64,000 nucleotides of DNA from Anaspis maculata (taxonomy: Eukaryota > Arthropoda > Insecta > Coleoptera > Scraptiidae): the NCBI GenBank assembly GCA_949128115.1, contig OX421963.1, positions 1,612,001 to 1,676,000 on the forward strand, given 5' to 3'. Of this stretch, positions 10,503 to 21,942 are shown piece after piece. Numbering within the stretch: the first letter of the stretch is position 1; each line of letters begins with the position of its first letter. The notes beneath the pieces are model-generated. The model was given only the letters and a program-made list of their open reading frames with translations. It made no database searches and was not told the DNA's origin. The translations under genes and the position numbers were made by a program.

Positions 10503-11234
10503 GTGACCACCCTTTCCCCAGCTACTCGTGGGACGCACACGGACCAATTAAGTAAAACCAAAGAGGCAGAATGTGGCCTCAACAAGACGGGCGGGCAGCA
10601 GCCCGACGATATTCTTTCAGATGCAAAGGCCGAAGAAGACCTTCTAAAAGATAGCGACGAAAAGCTAGCCAAGAACCTCGAAGGTCTGAAAACAAAAGAC
10701 CAGAAGGCTCGTTTATCTGGCGCCGCCAGAAAGAGGATGAAGTTTCTCATCAAAAGCGGCGTCACACCAGAGGAAGCTCGGCAAAAGGCTCTGAAGCCTA
10801 TACCGAAACTTCCAAAAACAGACGTGGGGAAGAATGCAGAGGCTGCAAAACCCTCCAAGCGACCCCACTCCGATGGTAGCACGCCGTAGGCAAATCCGGC
10901 CAAAAAGGTCAAAAGGCAGCCAGTGCCTAAGACCGGTCAGAAAATTGCCTTCAGCCAAGCTGCCAAAGGAATCAAAATGGGCATCACTGCCCGTAACTAC
11001 CCAGAGGATCTCCTGACAACGGAACAAATAGCAGCCGTACAGGAGGCCATCATGGACCAAGTCCGAGAGCAGGGGAAAAGGCTCAACGAAGCCCCATTTC
11101 TACCAGGCTCAACAACGGCCGGGATGGCTCATCAATGGAGGTTTCAGACAACACGGTCGAAGCACCACCTGAAGCAGAGCAGACCTCAACGGCTCTGGGG
11201 GAACAAAGCGTTCCGAAAAATCCACCGCGCCTAA
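10503..11234 (+). pseudogene. LINE B ORF1, gag-like with DUF4780-like region
   Basis: Open from 10503 with one in-frame TAG at 10887-10889, then the same frame continues. The N-terminal half contains LSGAARKRMKFLIKSGVTPE EARQKAL, a helix-rich motif I recognise from ORF1 proteins of insect LOA/R1-type elements. The second half (VAVR-like start, YPEDLLTTEQIAAVQEAIMD) resembles DUF4780, proposed to bind nucleic acid. The last ~35 residues probably lie in another frame: an alternative frame stays open to about 11270 with acidic then basic composition, so a frameshift near 11120 is likely. No CCHC knuckle is visible. It would package element RNA; this copy is broken. Confidence 0.6.
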
Positions 11235-11279
11235 AGACTTCAAAAAGTCTAAAGGCAAGGGCGGAAAGTAGGAGGTAAA

Positions 11280-13467
11280 ATGGAGGCAAAAATTAAATGC
11301 CTTCAGTTGAATCTTCACTCAAAGGCAGCATCTAGTGCCTTATTCCGAAGATTCAAAGTGCAACAAATTGGAGTGGGCCTTCTACAAGAGCCCTTGGTAC
11401 ACGGGGGGAAGGTAAGAGGCCTACCTACCGATACATGTAAGTTGATATACAAAGTCGACTGCGAAAAAACAAGAGCAGCCCTATTGCTCCACGCAAACAT
11501 CGCATTTGTATCTGTTCCAGAGTTTACAACAGCAGACTTGGCAACAGCTATAGTAAAAATACCCACGGAGAACGGCAAGAGGCATATAGTCATGGCCTCG
11601 GCCTACCTCCCAGGAGAAGAAACCCACCCGCCCACAGAGGAAGTTAGACGCCTAGTGGACTGGTGCAAAAAGAGGAGAAAGCACCTCATTCTGGGCTGTG
11701 ACGTAAATGCCCACCACAGCGTTTGGGGCAGCACGGACATCAACAACAGGGGAAAGGAACTCCTTGACTTCATAACAAGTAATAACTTAGAGGTTATTAA
11801 TAAAGGTAACAAACCTACCTTTGTAACTAGTAGCAGGCAGGAGGTTTTAGACATAACTCTAGCTGACATGTTCACAACAAACTACATAACCAATTGGAGG
11901 GTTCTAGATGAAACCTAAATGTCGGACCATCAAATGATTGTGTTTGACATAGAAGGAAACATGGAAACCGTGAAAGAGTGCAGAAACCCTAAGAAGACGG
12001 ACTGGGACCTCTATGTTGAGATGCTCAGGGCCGAATTCGAGGGAGTACGCCTCAAAATCACCACAAGGGACGAACTAGATATGGCGACGACCCTGATCAC
12101 CCAAAACATAATAAATGCTTACGAAACTTGCTGTCCACTAAAGAGGAGAACATCCTCAAGGGACGTCCCATGGTGAAACAAGAATCTAAGCAGTCTGAAG
12201 ACTCTAGCCAGGAAGGCGTTCAACAGCGCCAAGCGAACAAAGGACTGGGATGCCTATCGCAAAGCCCTGACTGAATACAACAAAGAACTGAGAAGGTCTG
12301 AAAGGAAAACATGGAGGAGCTTCTGCGAAGGGATCTATGACACGGCCCCCGCAGCGCGACTCCAAAAAGTCTTAGCAAAAGACCACTCAAATGGAATTGG
12401 CCTTATAAAAAAAGCCAATGGTGAATTCACCCAAGACCTCAAGGGGAGCTTAAGAGCTCTATTACAGACTCATTTTTCTAGGTCAAGGGAAATTGACCAT
12501 AGGGACCCGGAGGATGGACCGTTTGAAAATAAACCTACAAAAGAAAGTAGGCGAATTTCAAACAAAATCTTCAATTCCAAGAGAATCAAATGGGCTGTTA
12601 AAAGCTTCAAACCGTACAAATCGCCTGGTAAAGATGGCATTTTTCCTGCTCTATTGCAGAAGGGTGTCGAATACCTAGCCCCGCAACTGCAGAAAATCTT
12701 TAGGGCCTGCTACTCGCTAGCTCACACTCCAAAAGAGTGGAAAGAGGCAAAGGTTATTTTTATACCCAAGGCAGGGCGACGGCCTCCAGAAGAAGCCAAG
12801 TCTTACCGTCCCATTAGCCTCACATCCTTTCTCCTGAAAACTCTGGAGAAAATCGTAGACAACTACATAAGATGTGAGATTCTGAAAAAGAATCCACTTC
12901 ATATACGACAATTTGCCTATCAACCAGGCAAATCTACAGTGGATGCTCTAAATAGCTTAGTGCTGGAATTAGAGGCATCACTTGAAGCGAAAGAAATCGC
13001 TATCGGCACATTCGTGGATGTGGAAGGTGCTTTCGATAACACCACGTACTCATCCATAGAAAAAGCCGCTAAGAGGAAAGGGGTAGATACCCCTACTATA
13101 AAGTGGATACAATCCATGCTTGTAGACAGAAAGGTTACGGCAGGCCTTGGAGGAGAGTCTGTCACAGTCATTACGGGAAAGGGGTGTCCACAGGGTGGAG
13201 TACTATCGCCCCTCCTGTGGTGTCTTGAGGTGGATGGACTGCTCAAAAGGCTGGCGGACCAGGGATACAGCTGCTACGGCTATGCCGATGACATCGCAGC
13301 CGTTGTCAAAGGAAAGTTCGACGGAACGACTTCGGCCTTGACACAAAATGCGATAAACATCATCAACCAATGGTGTTTGGAGGAGGGCTTCAGTATTAAC
13401 CCAACCAAAACCGTAATAGTTCCGTTTACACGCCGCAGAAAAGTCAAACTGACTGCTCCGGTACTAA
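11280..13467 (+). pseudogene. LINE B ORF2, endonuclease and reverse transcriptase part
   Basis: One reading frame from 11280 (MEAKIKCLQLNLHSK) to the insertion at 13468. It has two in-frame stops, TAA at 11916-11918 and TGA at 12174-12176; from 12177 to the insertion the frame is open. The APE endonuclease shows LQEPLV near residue 38, GCDVNAHHSVWGS near 140 and SDHQM after the first stop. Reverse transcriptase motifs are SPGKDGIFPALLQ, YRPISLTSFLLKTLEKI, FVDVEGAFDN, GCPQGGVLSPLLW and the catalytic YADD near 13280. The frame is broken by a TAA-duplicating palindromic insertion and continues at 19715. Stops lie at conserved positions, so they look like point mutations rather than recoding. Confidence 0.88.
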
Positions 13468-14225
13468 TAGTCCAGTCCAATTAAGCAAAAATCTGGCCAA
13501 ACCGGAAATAATAACATACTGAAATTCCCAAAAATTCCAACGCTTGGCTTTTTTTCTGGGGCCAATAAAAGAGCGCCATCCTTGTGAATTTTCGATTTTT
13601 TCTGAATAACTTGTAAGCTATCACATTAAGAACCCAAAAACCAGCGAAGCAAATGTAGCCCGTTAAATTCTCAAGAGATCAGTGTTAAATTCATCACTTT
13701 GTGGTTAATAGTCTCTAAGATACAGCGCCTGCTAGAACGCAGTGAAAATGACTCAAAATTTATTTCCGGATTTTACGTAACAATTTGCATAGTGTCAGTT
13801 CAGGGGGTGTAACGTGGACAGAAAATGTGCGGATTTCAACGTGTTTCACATTTTTGGAAAGCCAATTCAGTATCCGGTATCACACTTTTGTCCAGAAGTC
13901 GCCAACTTCAAAATGGTACTTTTCCTCAACCTTTGAAATCGATACTTGAAGTCCCGAAGAATCCCCAAAAATCGATTATTTTCATACCATGCCATCCGCC
14001 TTCTTTTTCAAGTAGAGCAAAACCATCCAGGAAATATGTGAAGAATTGGATACCAAAACCATAGGATGTTTCAGAATGTTTTTCCCAGTGATGGTTCCTG
14101 AGTTGTATGGGTTGAAAGACTAAAACGACCTATTTGGAGAAAAAGATAGGTAGTCCAGACACTAACTGCTGAATACTGTACGGACCTTGCATTTGATGAT
14201 ACAAAATGCCACTCAGCAGACGTGG

Positions 14226-14441
14226 TGTGGTAACTTTACGTAAGTATGTAAAAAGCAGTAGGTAGGTACGATAGTTTTATTATCGAACAGCACATCCAAT
14301 ACCTGTACATGCATGGAGCGAAGCCCAACCGTGCCGAACTCCCGAGCTGCTCTACCATTCCCCCTCATCTCATCCTTACTCTACCCACGCAGCCGGCACT
14401 TCCCCCACTCCTTATGGTAGGTATTAGGTACAATCCCAACA
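14226..14441 (-). repeat. Gypsy 3' LTR
   Basis: 216 bp. On the minus strand it starts TGTTGGGATTG and ends AAGTTACCACA. Relative to the 5' LTR it has small differences, for example CCAATACC versus CCGTA near the middle. Confidence 0.92.
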
Positions 14442-14455
14442 TCTCCTCCCCTCTT
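14442..14455 (-). promoter_or_regulatory. polypurine tract
   Basis: AAGAGGGGAGGAGA on the minus strand immediately before the 3' LTR, the usual plus-strand primer position. Confidence 0.8.
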
Positions 14456-14615
14456 AAAATATGTTCAGTACAGTAAGAAATCAAGAGGTAAGTATTTTTA
14501 CAAAGCAAGTAAGTAATGCGCAGGTAAGTAAGTCAACATAAAACGTTCTCGTACGAACACATCAAAATATAACTAATAAGTAAACAATATAAATTTAAAA
14601 GAACAACACAAGGAA

Positions 14616-16226
14616 TCACATATCAAGCCTATTAGGTGGTCTTCTAATTCGATTAGACCTACGCAATATCGGCGAATTTATTGTCGGTTCCGGAAGTGCA
14701 ACATTTCCAGGAACATCGTCAGGAATGTTCGGCAAAGCTACCAATTCCGTGTCACTGCTGGTTGATTTATCGCTTGGTTCGGCAGAAGTGGAATCCTGAG
14801 TAGCTGGCACCTCCGGTGTGTCAACAACTTTTTGTTTATCCCCAGTATTTGTGCAATCTGAGAACTCTGTAAGCGGTGGCTTGAAGACTTGTGGGAGAGC
14901 ATCACCGATTTTTCGAATTTGATCAACATGACGGCGCCACAAACGGTCATCGTCCAATTTGACATTGTAATGAAGTTTTCCCAATCTTTCAGCAACAGAA
15001 CCAAATTGCCATTTGTCTTCACCGTGATAATCACGTACTGCCACCCTTTCCCCCGTTTTGAATTCTCGAACATTAAAATCGTTGTAATTTGGAAGTGTTT
15101 TCACGGAATTTGGTTTAATCAAATCTAACCTCGAACGAATTTGTCTACCAAACATGAGTTCAGCAGGACTTTTTCCCGTGATCGCGTGTACACTTCGGCG
15201 GTAATTCAAAAGAAAGTTTTGCAATTCAATTTCTTTTTTCGAGTTTGCCGCTCGGATGGCATTTTTAAATGTTTGCACATACCTTTCTGCCAACCCGTTC
15301 GTAGCAGGGTGATAAGGTGCACTTCGTTTGTGGATGATGCCGTTATTTTTCAAAAAGTGTTGAAATTTATAAGACGTAAATTGACTCCCATTATCCGAAA
15401 CTAAAATTTCCGGGATGCCAAAAGTAGAAAAAATTTTACCACATAATTCGATAGTTGTCTCGGTAGTGATATCTTTGATTTTATGTACTTCAAGCCAGCG
15501 CGTGAAAGCATCCACCAAGATGAAAAAATAGCTCCCCATGAATGGCCCTGCGAAGTCAACATGTACTCTTTCAAATGGCCTTGAAACAGGTCGCCACAAA
15601 TGCGTCGGAGTTACTTTTGGCGGATCATTTTTTATTGCTTGGCAATTTACGCAGTTTTGTGCAATTCCCTCAATGTCAGCAGTTATCGCCGGCCACCAAC
15701 AATAGCTTCGGGCTAGCGCTTTCATTTTGTTTATGCCCAAATGTGAAGAATGCAATTCTTGTAAAATTCGTCGTCGCAAAGTTGACGGCACTACCAACTG
15801 GTTTCCACGAAACAAACAATCGCTTTGTAGTGCGAACTCGTTTTGAGGTATTCCGAACCTATCCTGCTTCTTTACCTCATATCCATTTTTCAACCCTTTC
15901 ATGATTTTTCCGAACTGTCTGTCCTTTTTCGTTTCAACCGCAACTTCCTCCAACGTTACCGGCAAAACTTCAAGTTGATTTATTTGAAACGCATCAATCT
16001 CATCGAACCTATCAAAATCCTCCGATTTTACCGGTAACCGCGACATTGCATCAGCATTGTTATGCGCGTTTGTGCTTCGGTAACAAATGTCGTAATTGAA
16101 TGTCTGCAAAAAAATCGCGTAATGTTGCATACGCGTCGCTGTAAGAATCGGTAACGGTTGGGTTTTACCGAAAATGTGCACCAGAGGTTTGTGGTCTACC
16201 TGCAACGTAAACCTACGCCCGAACAA
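14616..16226 (-). pseudogene. Gypsy RNase H end and integrase part
   Basis: 536 codons in the same frame as the upstream part, cut off from it by the TAG at 16263-16265. The start is the rest of RNase H (FTLQVDHKPL). An HHCC zinc finger (HSSHLGINKMKAL...CVNCQ, about 150-195) precedes the integrase core. The catalytic triad is visible: D in VHVDFAGPF near 220, D in VSDNGSQF near 278, and E in NGLAERYVQTF near 315. A GPY/F-like module (VAVRDYHGEDKWQFGSV) lies near 405, and the tail is acidic and Ser/Thr-rich. It would join element cDNA to the target. No stops occur inside this part. Confidence 0.88.
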
Positions 16227-16262
16227 AAACTGATAGAATTTTTTTATACCAAAAACTATGGC

Positions 16263-18602
16263 CTAAGCCTCTTTGTCAATCTGACTGTACCTTTGCTGAG
16301 TAGCACTGAGCGTTTGTGAAGCAAACTGGATTGGTCGCTCGGTACCATCCGGCATTATGTGCGAAAGAACAGCCCCTACCGCGTAAGGACTGGCATCAGT
16401 CGCCAAAACAAGTTGCAAATTTGGGTCAAAGTGACAAAGTACACGATCCGATTGCATCTCACTTTTTACCAAATCAAATGCTTCCTGGCATTTTTTACTC
16501 CAGTGAAAAGGAACGTTGTCCTTCAGCAGATTGTTTATTGGGTACAGTTTATGACTCAAGTTACTCAGAAACCGTCCGTAGTAATTTACGAGCCCAATAA
16601 ACGATTTCACTTCGGTTTTATTGTGAGGAACTTTTGCTTTTTGTATCGCATCAATTTTCGACGTACATTTATGAATCCCGTCACGATCAATTTTGTATCC
16701 GCAGTACTCGATAGAATCGGCCATAAACACGCATTTATCCCGATTTACTTTGATATTGAATTTGTCAAATCGACTTAAAACCTCCTCAAGTCGTCTCAGA
16801 TGTTCTTGATCGTTTTCCGCGGAAATCTTTATGTCGTCCATAAACACTGATACTCCGGGTATCCCCTGTAAAATGACTTCAATTTCACGTTGAAAAATTG
16901 CAGGTGCGCTTGCTACGCCGTACATCATTCTCGTACACTGATATAAACCTTTGTGCGTATTCAAAGTAAGGTACTTTTGGTCCTCCTCCTGAACCTCCAT
17001 CTGCAGATACGCTTTGAACAAGTCAAGTTTCGTGAATGTTTTTCCGCCCGCAACGGAAGCAAAAAGCATATCAATCGTAGGCAACGGATAATTATCTGTC
17101 ACTAAATTCGGATTTATCGTGCTTTTGAAATCGCCACATATACGCACTCTCCCGTTAGCTTTTACGACCGGTACAATCGGTGTAGCATGCTCTGACGAAG
17201 CAGCTTTTTTAAGGACTCCCTCCCTCTCAAGGTTCTCTAATTCCTCTTCAATTTTTGGCAATAAAGCAAATGGCACCTGGCGGTGTTTCAAAAAGACCGG
17301 TTTGGCATCGGGTTTTACTTGAATTTTCGCCTGAACTCCCTCAATCTTGCCAATTTTGGAATCAAAAACGCTCGGAAACTTGTTCAGGACTTTTTGCAGT
17401 TTTGAATTTACTTCCAAATTCGAAATATCGGCAAGGTCGATTCCCAGAAGTCTCATCCACTCGCGCCCCAACAACGGATGTTTATCGTTTTGAACGACGT
17501 AAACATTTAATTTACGAGTGAGATTCTTGTAACTGACACACACCTCAGCGCAACCCAATACTCTTATCTCCCGCTGACAATAAGAGCTTAACCGCAAATT
17601 CGTCTTATGAATTTTTACATTTGGAAACAATGATTTAAACTGACTCGCGCTTACTAGCGTTACTGCTGCTTCGGAATCCACCTCGAATTCCACGTAAACA
17701 TCATTTACCGGCAACTCCAGCAAAAACTTTTCGCGCTTTTCTGCATGTTCAACAATGAGGATTTCCTCTGCCTGATGGGCACTCGCATTGGTAGCTCTAC
17801 TACGACACATTACCTGGTAATGTCCTTTCTTGTTGCACGCCCTGCAGATGACATCCTGCTTGTTGCATTTGTTGGCCAGGTGAGTCCTGGACCCACAGCG
17901 GTAACACTGTCGAACATTTTCACCAGTGGTAGTGGTAGTACCACAGCCGCTTTTCGCACTGCCGCTTTTCGCACTATCACTTTTCTTCTGCACTGGCGTC
18001 GACGCTGGTTTGACCTTGTGTACTTGCACTTGGCTCCGGGTGTTCAAAAACGCCGCATCCTTTGCGGATAGCTCCATCCCCGTCGCTATACCTGCTGCTT
18101 TCTCGAGCGTCAAATTCTTCTCTTCTAGAAGTCTGGATTGCGCTTTCGATGACCGCAAACCGAAAACGAACTGATTGCGTAGGGCCTTCTTGAGGTACGT
18201 CTCAAACTTACAATGAATGGCCAATTTCTGTAAAGCAACCAGAAATTCTTGCACGGTTTCACCCTCCAACTGCTTTCGCTGGTGAAATTTGAAAATTTCC
18301 GCGATCTCCAAGGGATCCAGATTGTAGAAAGACTTCATCGAATTCACTAATTCTTCGTAATCCTTGGTATTGGGATCTTCTGGAGACAACTTGTCGCATA
18401 ACGTGTTGTATGCTTCCGAACCCATGTAGTGCAAAAGGTATGTAACCTTCAAAGGCGCCGGGATGGCGAAAACGGTGAAAGCCGCCTCCAGGCGTTTCAC
18501 CCACCTTTCGAACGAAATTTTCGCAGCATCGAAAACTTCTATTGCAAACTGAGTTTGAACCATGTGGACGGTGCCCACGGCGTTGGCGTCTTCGTCCGTC
18601 AT
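16263..18602 (-). pseudogene. Gypsy gag-protease-reverse transcriptase, with stop
   Basis: 779 codons from MTDEDANAVG. Residues 20-200 are a retrotransposon gag domain. Two CCHC knuckles follow (CYRCGSRTHLANKC near 235, CRACNKKGHYQVMC near 253). The protease region has EVDSEAAVTLVSA near 310, where the family normally has the catalytic D-S/T-G triad; the third residue here is Glu, so the protease is probably inactive. Reverse transcriptase spans about 430-640 with FMDD as the active-site box, and RNase H begins near 735 (ATDASPYAVGAVLSH). Translation ends at an in-frame TAG (16263-16265); the same frame continues directly into the integrase part. Both lesions point to a defective copy. Confidence 0.9.
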
Positions 18603-18631
18603 CTTCGTAGTGGTAGGTACTCCTTAATAAC

Positions 18632-18643
18632 CCTCGTCGCCAC
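18632..18643 (-). promoter_or_regulatory. candidate primer-binding site
   Basis: TGGCGACGAGGG directly follows the 5' LTR on the minus strand. The TGG start complements a tRNA CCA end; the tRNA species is not identified. Confidence 0.55.
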
Positions 18644-18857
18644 TGTGGTAACTTTACGTAAGTATGTAAAAAGCAGTAGGTAGGTACGATAGTTTTATTA
18701 TCGAACAGCACATCCGTACTGTACATGCATGGAGCGAAGCCCAACCGTGCCGAACTCTCGAGCTGCTCTACCATTCCCCCTCATCTCATCCTTACTCTAC
18801 CCACGCAGCCGGCACTTCCCTCACTCCTTATGGTAGGTATTAAGTACAATCCCAACA
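18644..18857 (-). repeat. Gypsy 5' LTR
   Basis: 214 bp, transcriptionally upstream copy. The gag-pol start lies only about 40 bp inside it, giving a very short leader. Confidence 0.92.
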
Positions 18858-19355
18858 CGTGGTGAATATACTTATGTACTTTTCACGTCTGCCAAGTGGC
18901 ATCTTACACCTAAAATGCAAGGTTCGTACAGTATTCAGCAGTTAGTGTCCGTACTACCAAATTTGTTTCCAAGTAGGTCGGTTTAGTCTTTTAACCTCTA
19001 TACCTCAGGAACCATCACTAGGAAAAAGATTCTGAAACATGTTGTTTTTTTGGTATTTAATCCTACACATATTCTCCAGATGGTTTTTCCATACTTGAAA
19101 ATGAAGCAAATGGTATGGTATGAAAATATTCGATTTTTGGGGATTCTTCGGAACTTCAAGTATAAATTTGAATGGTCGAGGGAAAGTACCATTTTGAAGT
19201 TGGCGACTTCTAGACAAAAGTGTGATACCAAATGTTGAATTGGCTTTCCAGGATGTGAAACACACTGAAATCCGCACATTTGCTATCCACGTTACAGCCC
19301 TTGAACTGACACTATGCAAATTGTTACGTAAAATCCGGAAATAAATTTTGAGTCA

Positions 19356-19386
<31 letters not shown>

Positions 19387-19397
19387 GAATGTCTTTA
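19356..19397. repeat. ATT repeat with LINE-like 3' end
   Basis: A run of about ten ATT units followed by GAATGTCTTTATT interrupts the right arm of FB-A; the left arm lacks it. On the minus strand it reads as a short end with AATAAAGACATTC followed by an AAT tail, like a severely 5'-truncated LINE copy. Confidence 0.5.
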
Positions 19398-19714
19398 TTC
19401 TTTCACTGCGTTCTAGCAGACGCTGTATCTCGTAGACTATCAACCACAAAGTGATGAATTTGATACTGATCTCTTGATAATTTAACGTGCTACATTTGCT
19501 TCGCTGGTTTTTGTATTCTAAAAGTGATAGTTTACAAGTTATTCAGAAAAAATCGAAAATTTACAAGGATGGCGCTCTTTTATTGGTCCTAGAAAAAAGC
19601 CAATCAATTTTTGGGAATTTCAGTATGTTATTCCACGTTAAATTCTGCATCGATCCACCAAATTTCGTCAACTTCCGAATTTCTTTCCGGTCAAAACCTA
19701 TTTTGACTGGACTA

Positions 19715-21014
19715 TAAAGGGAATAAAAATTGAGTTCTCTGAAGAGGTCAAATATCTGGGCATCATCCTAGATAAGAATCTGACTTGGCACTCACATCTT
19801 AACAAAACCATTGGAAAGTCCACAGCGGCCCTTTTCACATGCCGCAAACTTTTTGGAAGGACTTGGGGTCTACAACCAAGTATGATCCATTGGTCGTACA
19901 CCACGGTTGTAAGGCCCATTGTGACGTATGCCTCACTGGTCTGGTGGACCAAAACGAAAGAAATGACAAGTCAACAGAAGCTACAAAAGCTTCAAAGACT
20001 TGCCCGTCTAGGTATTACTGGAGCGATGTTTACCACTCCTACAGCAGCAATGGAAGTTTTACTAGACCTACTTCCACTGCACAAGCAAGTAGAAAAAGAA
20101 GGTTTAATGAGCGCCCTCAGAATAGGACCCAGAGGCCTAAAACGAGGGCACATGAAAGTGCTGGACGCAATGAGGGAGGAATTTCTCCTGAGTCCAACAG
20201 ACTCTATGCCGGTTGAGTACAGCGCTTTGATGCCAACTATGAAGTGGTCATAAGAGACCGCCAGGAAAGCTTCCGAGCATTGGCTCAACTGCAGAAAAAT
20301 CACCTAGTCTGGTACACAGACGGGTCCATAAGAGAAGAAGGAGCTGGAATAGGCATATATGGCCCAAAATACAGGGAATTATTGCCTTCAGGTCGGTCTC
20401 TTTCTATTCTTCAAATTGAAATTCTGGCGATAGAATAAAGATGTGCCCAAGTCTGCTTATCTAGGCGGTACGAAAGAGCAAGAATCTGCATTGCCACAGA
20501 TAGCCAGGTGGCTCTAAGGCATCTGAAAGCCTACGACTGTAAGTCAAAAACCACCTGGAACTGTAAACAGTCACTTATACAACTGGCAAAGAGCAACAAA
20601 CTCACTTAGGTGTGGGTACCTGCTCACCAGGGTATAAAGGGAAACGAAGAAGCGGACGCTCTCGCGAAAAAAGGGGCTCAAACAACATCTATCGGACCGG
20701 GGCCCTCAGGTGGGATGCCGATATCCCTAATAAAGGGAGAAGTCGATAAATAGGAAAATTGGCAGAAAATTGCCTACTGGAATCACACTTCAAGCCAAAG
20801 ACAAGCCAAAAGGCTTATTGCGCTCTCAAAGATGAAAACGCAACTCATCCTCTCACTCTCAAAGAGCGAATTGAGACTGCTCACAGGTCCACTCACCGGA
20901 CATTGCGAGGTGAGATACCACCTGCACAATATGGGTAAGGAACACTTAACCATGTGCAGGCTATGTGAATCGGCAGATGAAACTACCGAGCACATACTCT
21001 GTTACCTCTTCTAG
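19715..21014 (+). pseudogene. LINE B ORF2, thumb, RNase H and C-terminal zinc part
   Basis: Continuation of LINE B ORF2 after FB-A. It opens with GIKIEFSEEVKYLGIILDKN, the usual post-YADD segment of LOA/R1 reverse transcriptases, and runs to a stop at 20251-20253. A +1 frame change near 20230 leads to DRQESFRALAQLQKN and an RNase H domain (VWYTDGSIREEGAG, then CIATDSQVAL, then VPAHQGIKGNEEADALA). Stops interrupt it at about 20436, 20608 and 20750. A final zinc motif CRLCESADETTEHILC ends near 21010. RNase H in a LINE supports LOA/I-type placement. Confidence 0.85.
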
Positions 21015-21730
21015 TCCTTATGACCAGGATAAAGGTCCAGGGCCGGCGGCACCGACTAGCTCTGGGCGGGGTAAGTTCAGGATGTCATCGTTGATTGGCG
21101 GGCGCCACGTGATTTATCTTCAATGATGCCCTATGATGCCCTTTGGCTTCAAACCACGAACTTTCCAAAGGGACGAAAGAAAAACGGTCCTAGTGCTTCG
21201 TTTCAATTTTGTTTATTCCTCGAATCGTGCGTATCAGGCAGGGTCGAACGGCAAGGATCGCTGCGGCGATCGCAAACGGGGTAGTTTCGAGTCTCGGGCG
21301 TCGTCACTTTTGCTTCGATTTATGTTGGCCGAAAAACCAACTTGCTTGTATTGGATTACAAGTCACAGTACGGAAAACAAGGCCTCCAACAACAGCCACT
21401 GTGCCACTTTAATCCGTCCTCAGACGATTTCTTCGAAAGGTGCTAGGGCCTCCTTAACTTTCTCAAAAAGCACCTTTTCAAAAACTGGGGGGTAAACTTC
21501 AAAATTCGACCTTTTGTCGTTTTTCCGAACTACGGATTCTACCTAAGAAGTTCCCCACATCAAGCGCACGCTGCGGAGCGTTGGAGGCCTTGCGCTGAAC
21601 TGACCGATAACGGCACTTTAGGAAAACGAAACTTTGTAAAAACTGTCTACCTACTATCAGCCTAATTTATATATTAAAACCCAAAAACCCGTAACAACTC
21701 TGCCAATGCAAAGTATTGGCATAGCAAAGG
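21015..21730. other. unexplained insertion-like sequence inside LINE B ORF2
   Basis: LINE B coding resemblance stops after the C-terminal zinc motif (about 21010) and returns at about 21735 (LALMGSAELTPADIRGKSPR). The 700 bp between are GC-richer than their surroundings and show no long frame, no clear terminal repeat and no partner elsewhere in the window. It may be an inserted solo element or element-specific sequence. Confidence 0.4.
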
Positions 21731-21734
21731 CTTG

Positions 21735-21839
21735 CACTGATGGGAAGCGCGGAATTAACACCCGCAGACATCAGGGGCAAGTCTCCCAGAGAAATCATCA
21801 CCTTTGTGAAAGAAGTTGACTTACTGGGAATGAAGTAGA
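21735..21839 (+). pseudogene. LINE B ORF2 extreme C-terminus
   Basis: Reads LALMGSAELTPADIRGKSPR EIITFVKEVDLLGMK then stop. LOA-type ORF2 proteins end with a similar LTP.DIR...I..FIK motif just before the stop. The trinucleotide tail follows within 75 bp. Confidence 0.65.
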
Positions 21840-21942
21840 AGTATGGTAACGCACAAAAGACCTTACAGGTGGCAGTGCAGAAAGGTTCCTTCGAGGCCAA
21901 ACGACCACATCTAATAATAATAATAATAATAATAATAATAAG

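Larger units (their letters stand above)
14226..18857 (-). mobile_element. Ty3/Gypsy LTR retrotransposon, full length, minus strand
   Basis: 4632 bp with two LTRs (14226-14441 and 18644-18857) that differ by only a few substitutions and small indels. It is flanked by the 5-bp TSD CGTGG at 14221-14225 and 18858-18862. The LTRs have TG...CA ends. A polypurine tract (AAGAGGGGAGGAGA on the minus strand, 14442-14455) abuts the 3' LTR, and TGGCGACGAGGG, a candidate primer-binding site, abuts the 5' LTR. Gag and Pol share one frame and there is no env-like ORF, as in the mag lineage. It landed at the centre of the FB-A palindrome. LTR similarity indicates a recent insertion, yet coding defects are already present. 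Confidence 0.93.
13468..19714. mobile_element. palindromic element FB-A (TAGTCCAGTC termini, TSD TAA)
   Basis: Inverted termini TAGTCCAGTC start at 13468 and end at 19714, flanked by TAA at 13465-13467 and 19715-19717. Removing it restores one open frame across LINE B (codons ...PVL then KGIKIEF), which fixes the boundaries. The arms (13468-14220 and about 18863-19714) are reverse complements for most of their length, about 0.75-0.85 kb each. A Gypsy element occupies the loop. No transposase is present, so it is non-autonomous. A 3-bp TSD fits PIF/Harbinger or a few other DNA transposon groups; the superfamily is unassigned. Confidence 0.85.
10094..21941 (+). mobile_element. LOA/R1-like LINE (LINE B), interrupted, inserted in LINE C
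   Basis: A LINE with a 5' UTR (10094-10502), a DUF4780-like ORF1, and ORF2 with endonuclease, reverse transcriptase and RNase H, ending in a TAA/AAT trinucleotide tail (about 21911-21940). It is flanked by GGGTGGGGTGGCA at 10081-10093 and 21942-21954, a 13-bp TSD within LINE C coding sequence. The 5' copy carries an extra GGGGT unit. RNase H after the reverse transcriptase fits the LOA/I group. The body is interrupted by a palindromic element with an internal Gypsy element (13468-19714) and possibly by unexplained sequence at 21015-21730. Several point stops show that it is dead. Confidence 0.88.

Noticed and set aside
10503..10889. Independent host gene for the 128-residue ORF
   Set aside because: It lies in the ORF1 position of LINE B, in frame with the downstream DUF4780-like part, inside the TSD boundaries.
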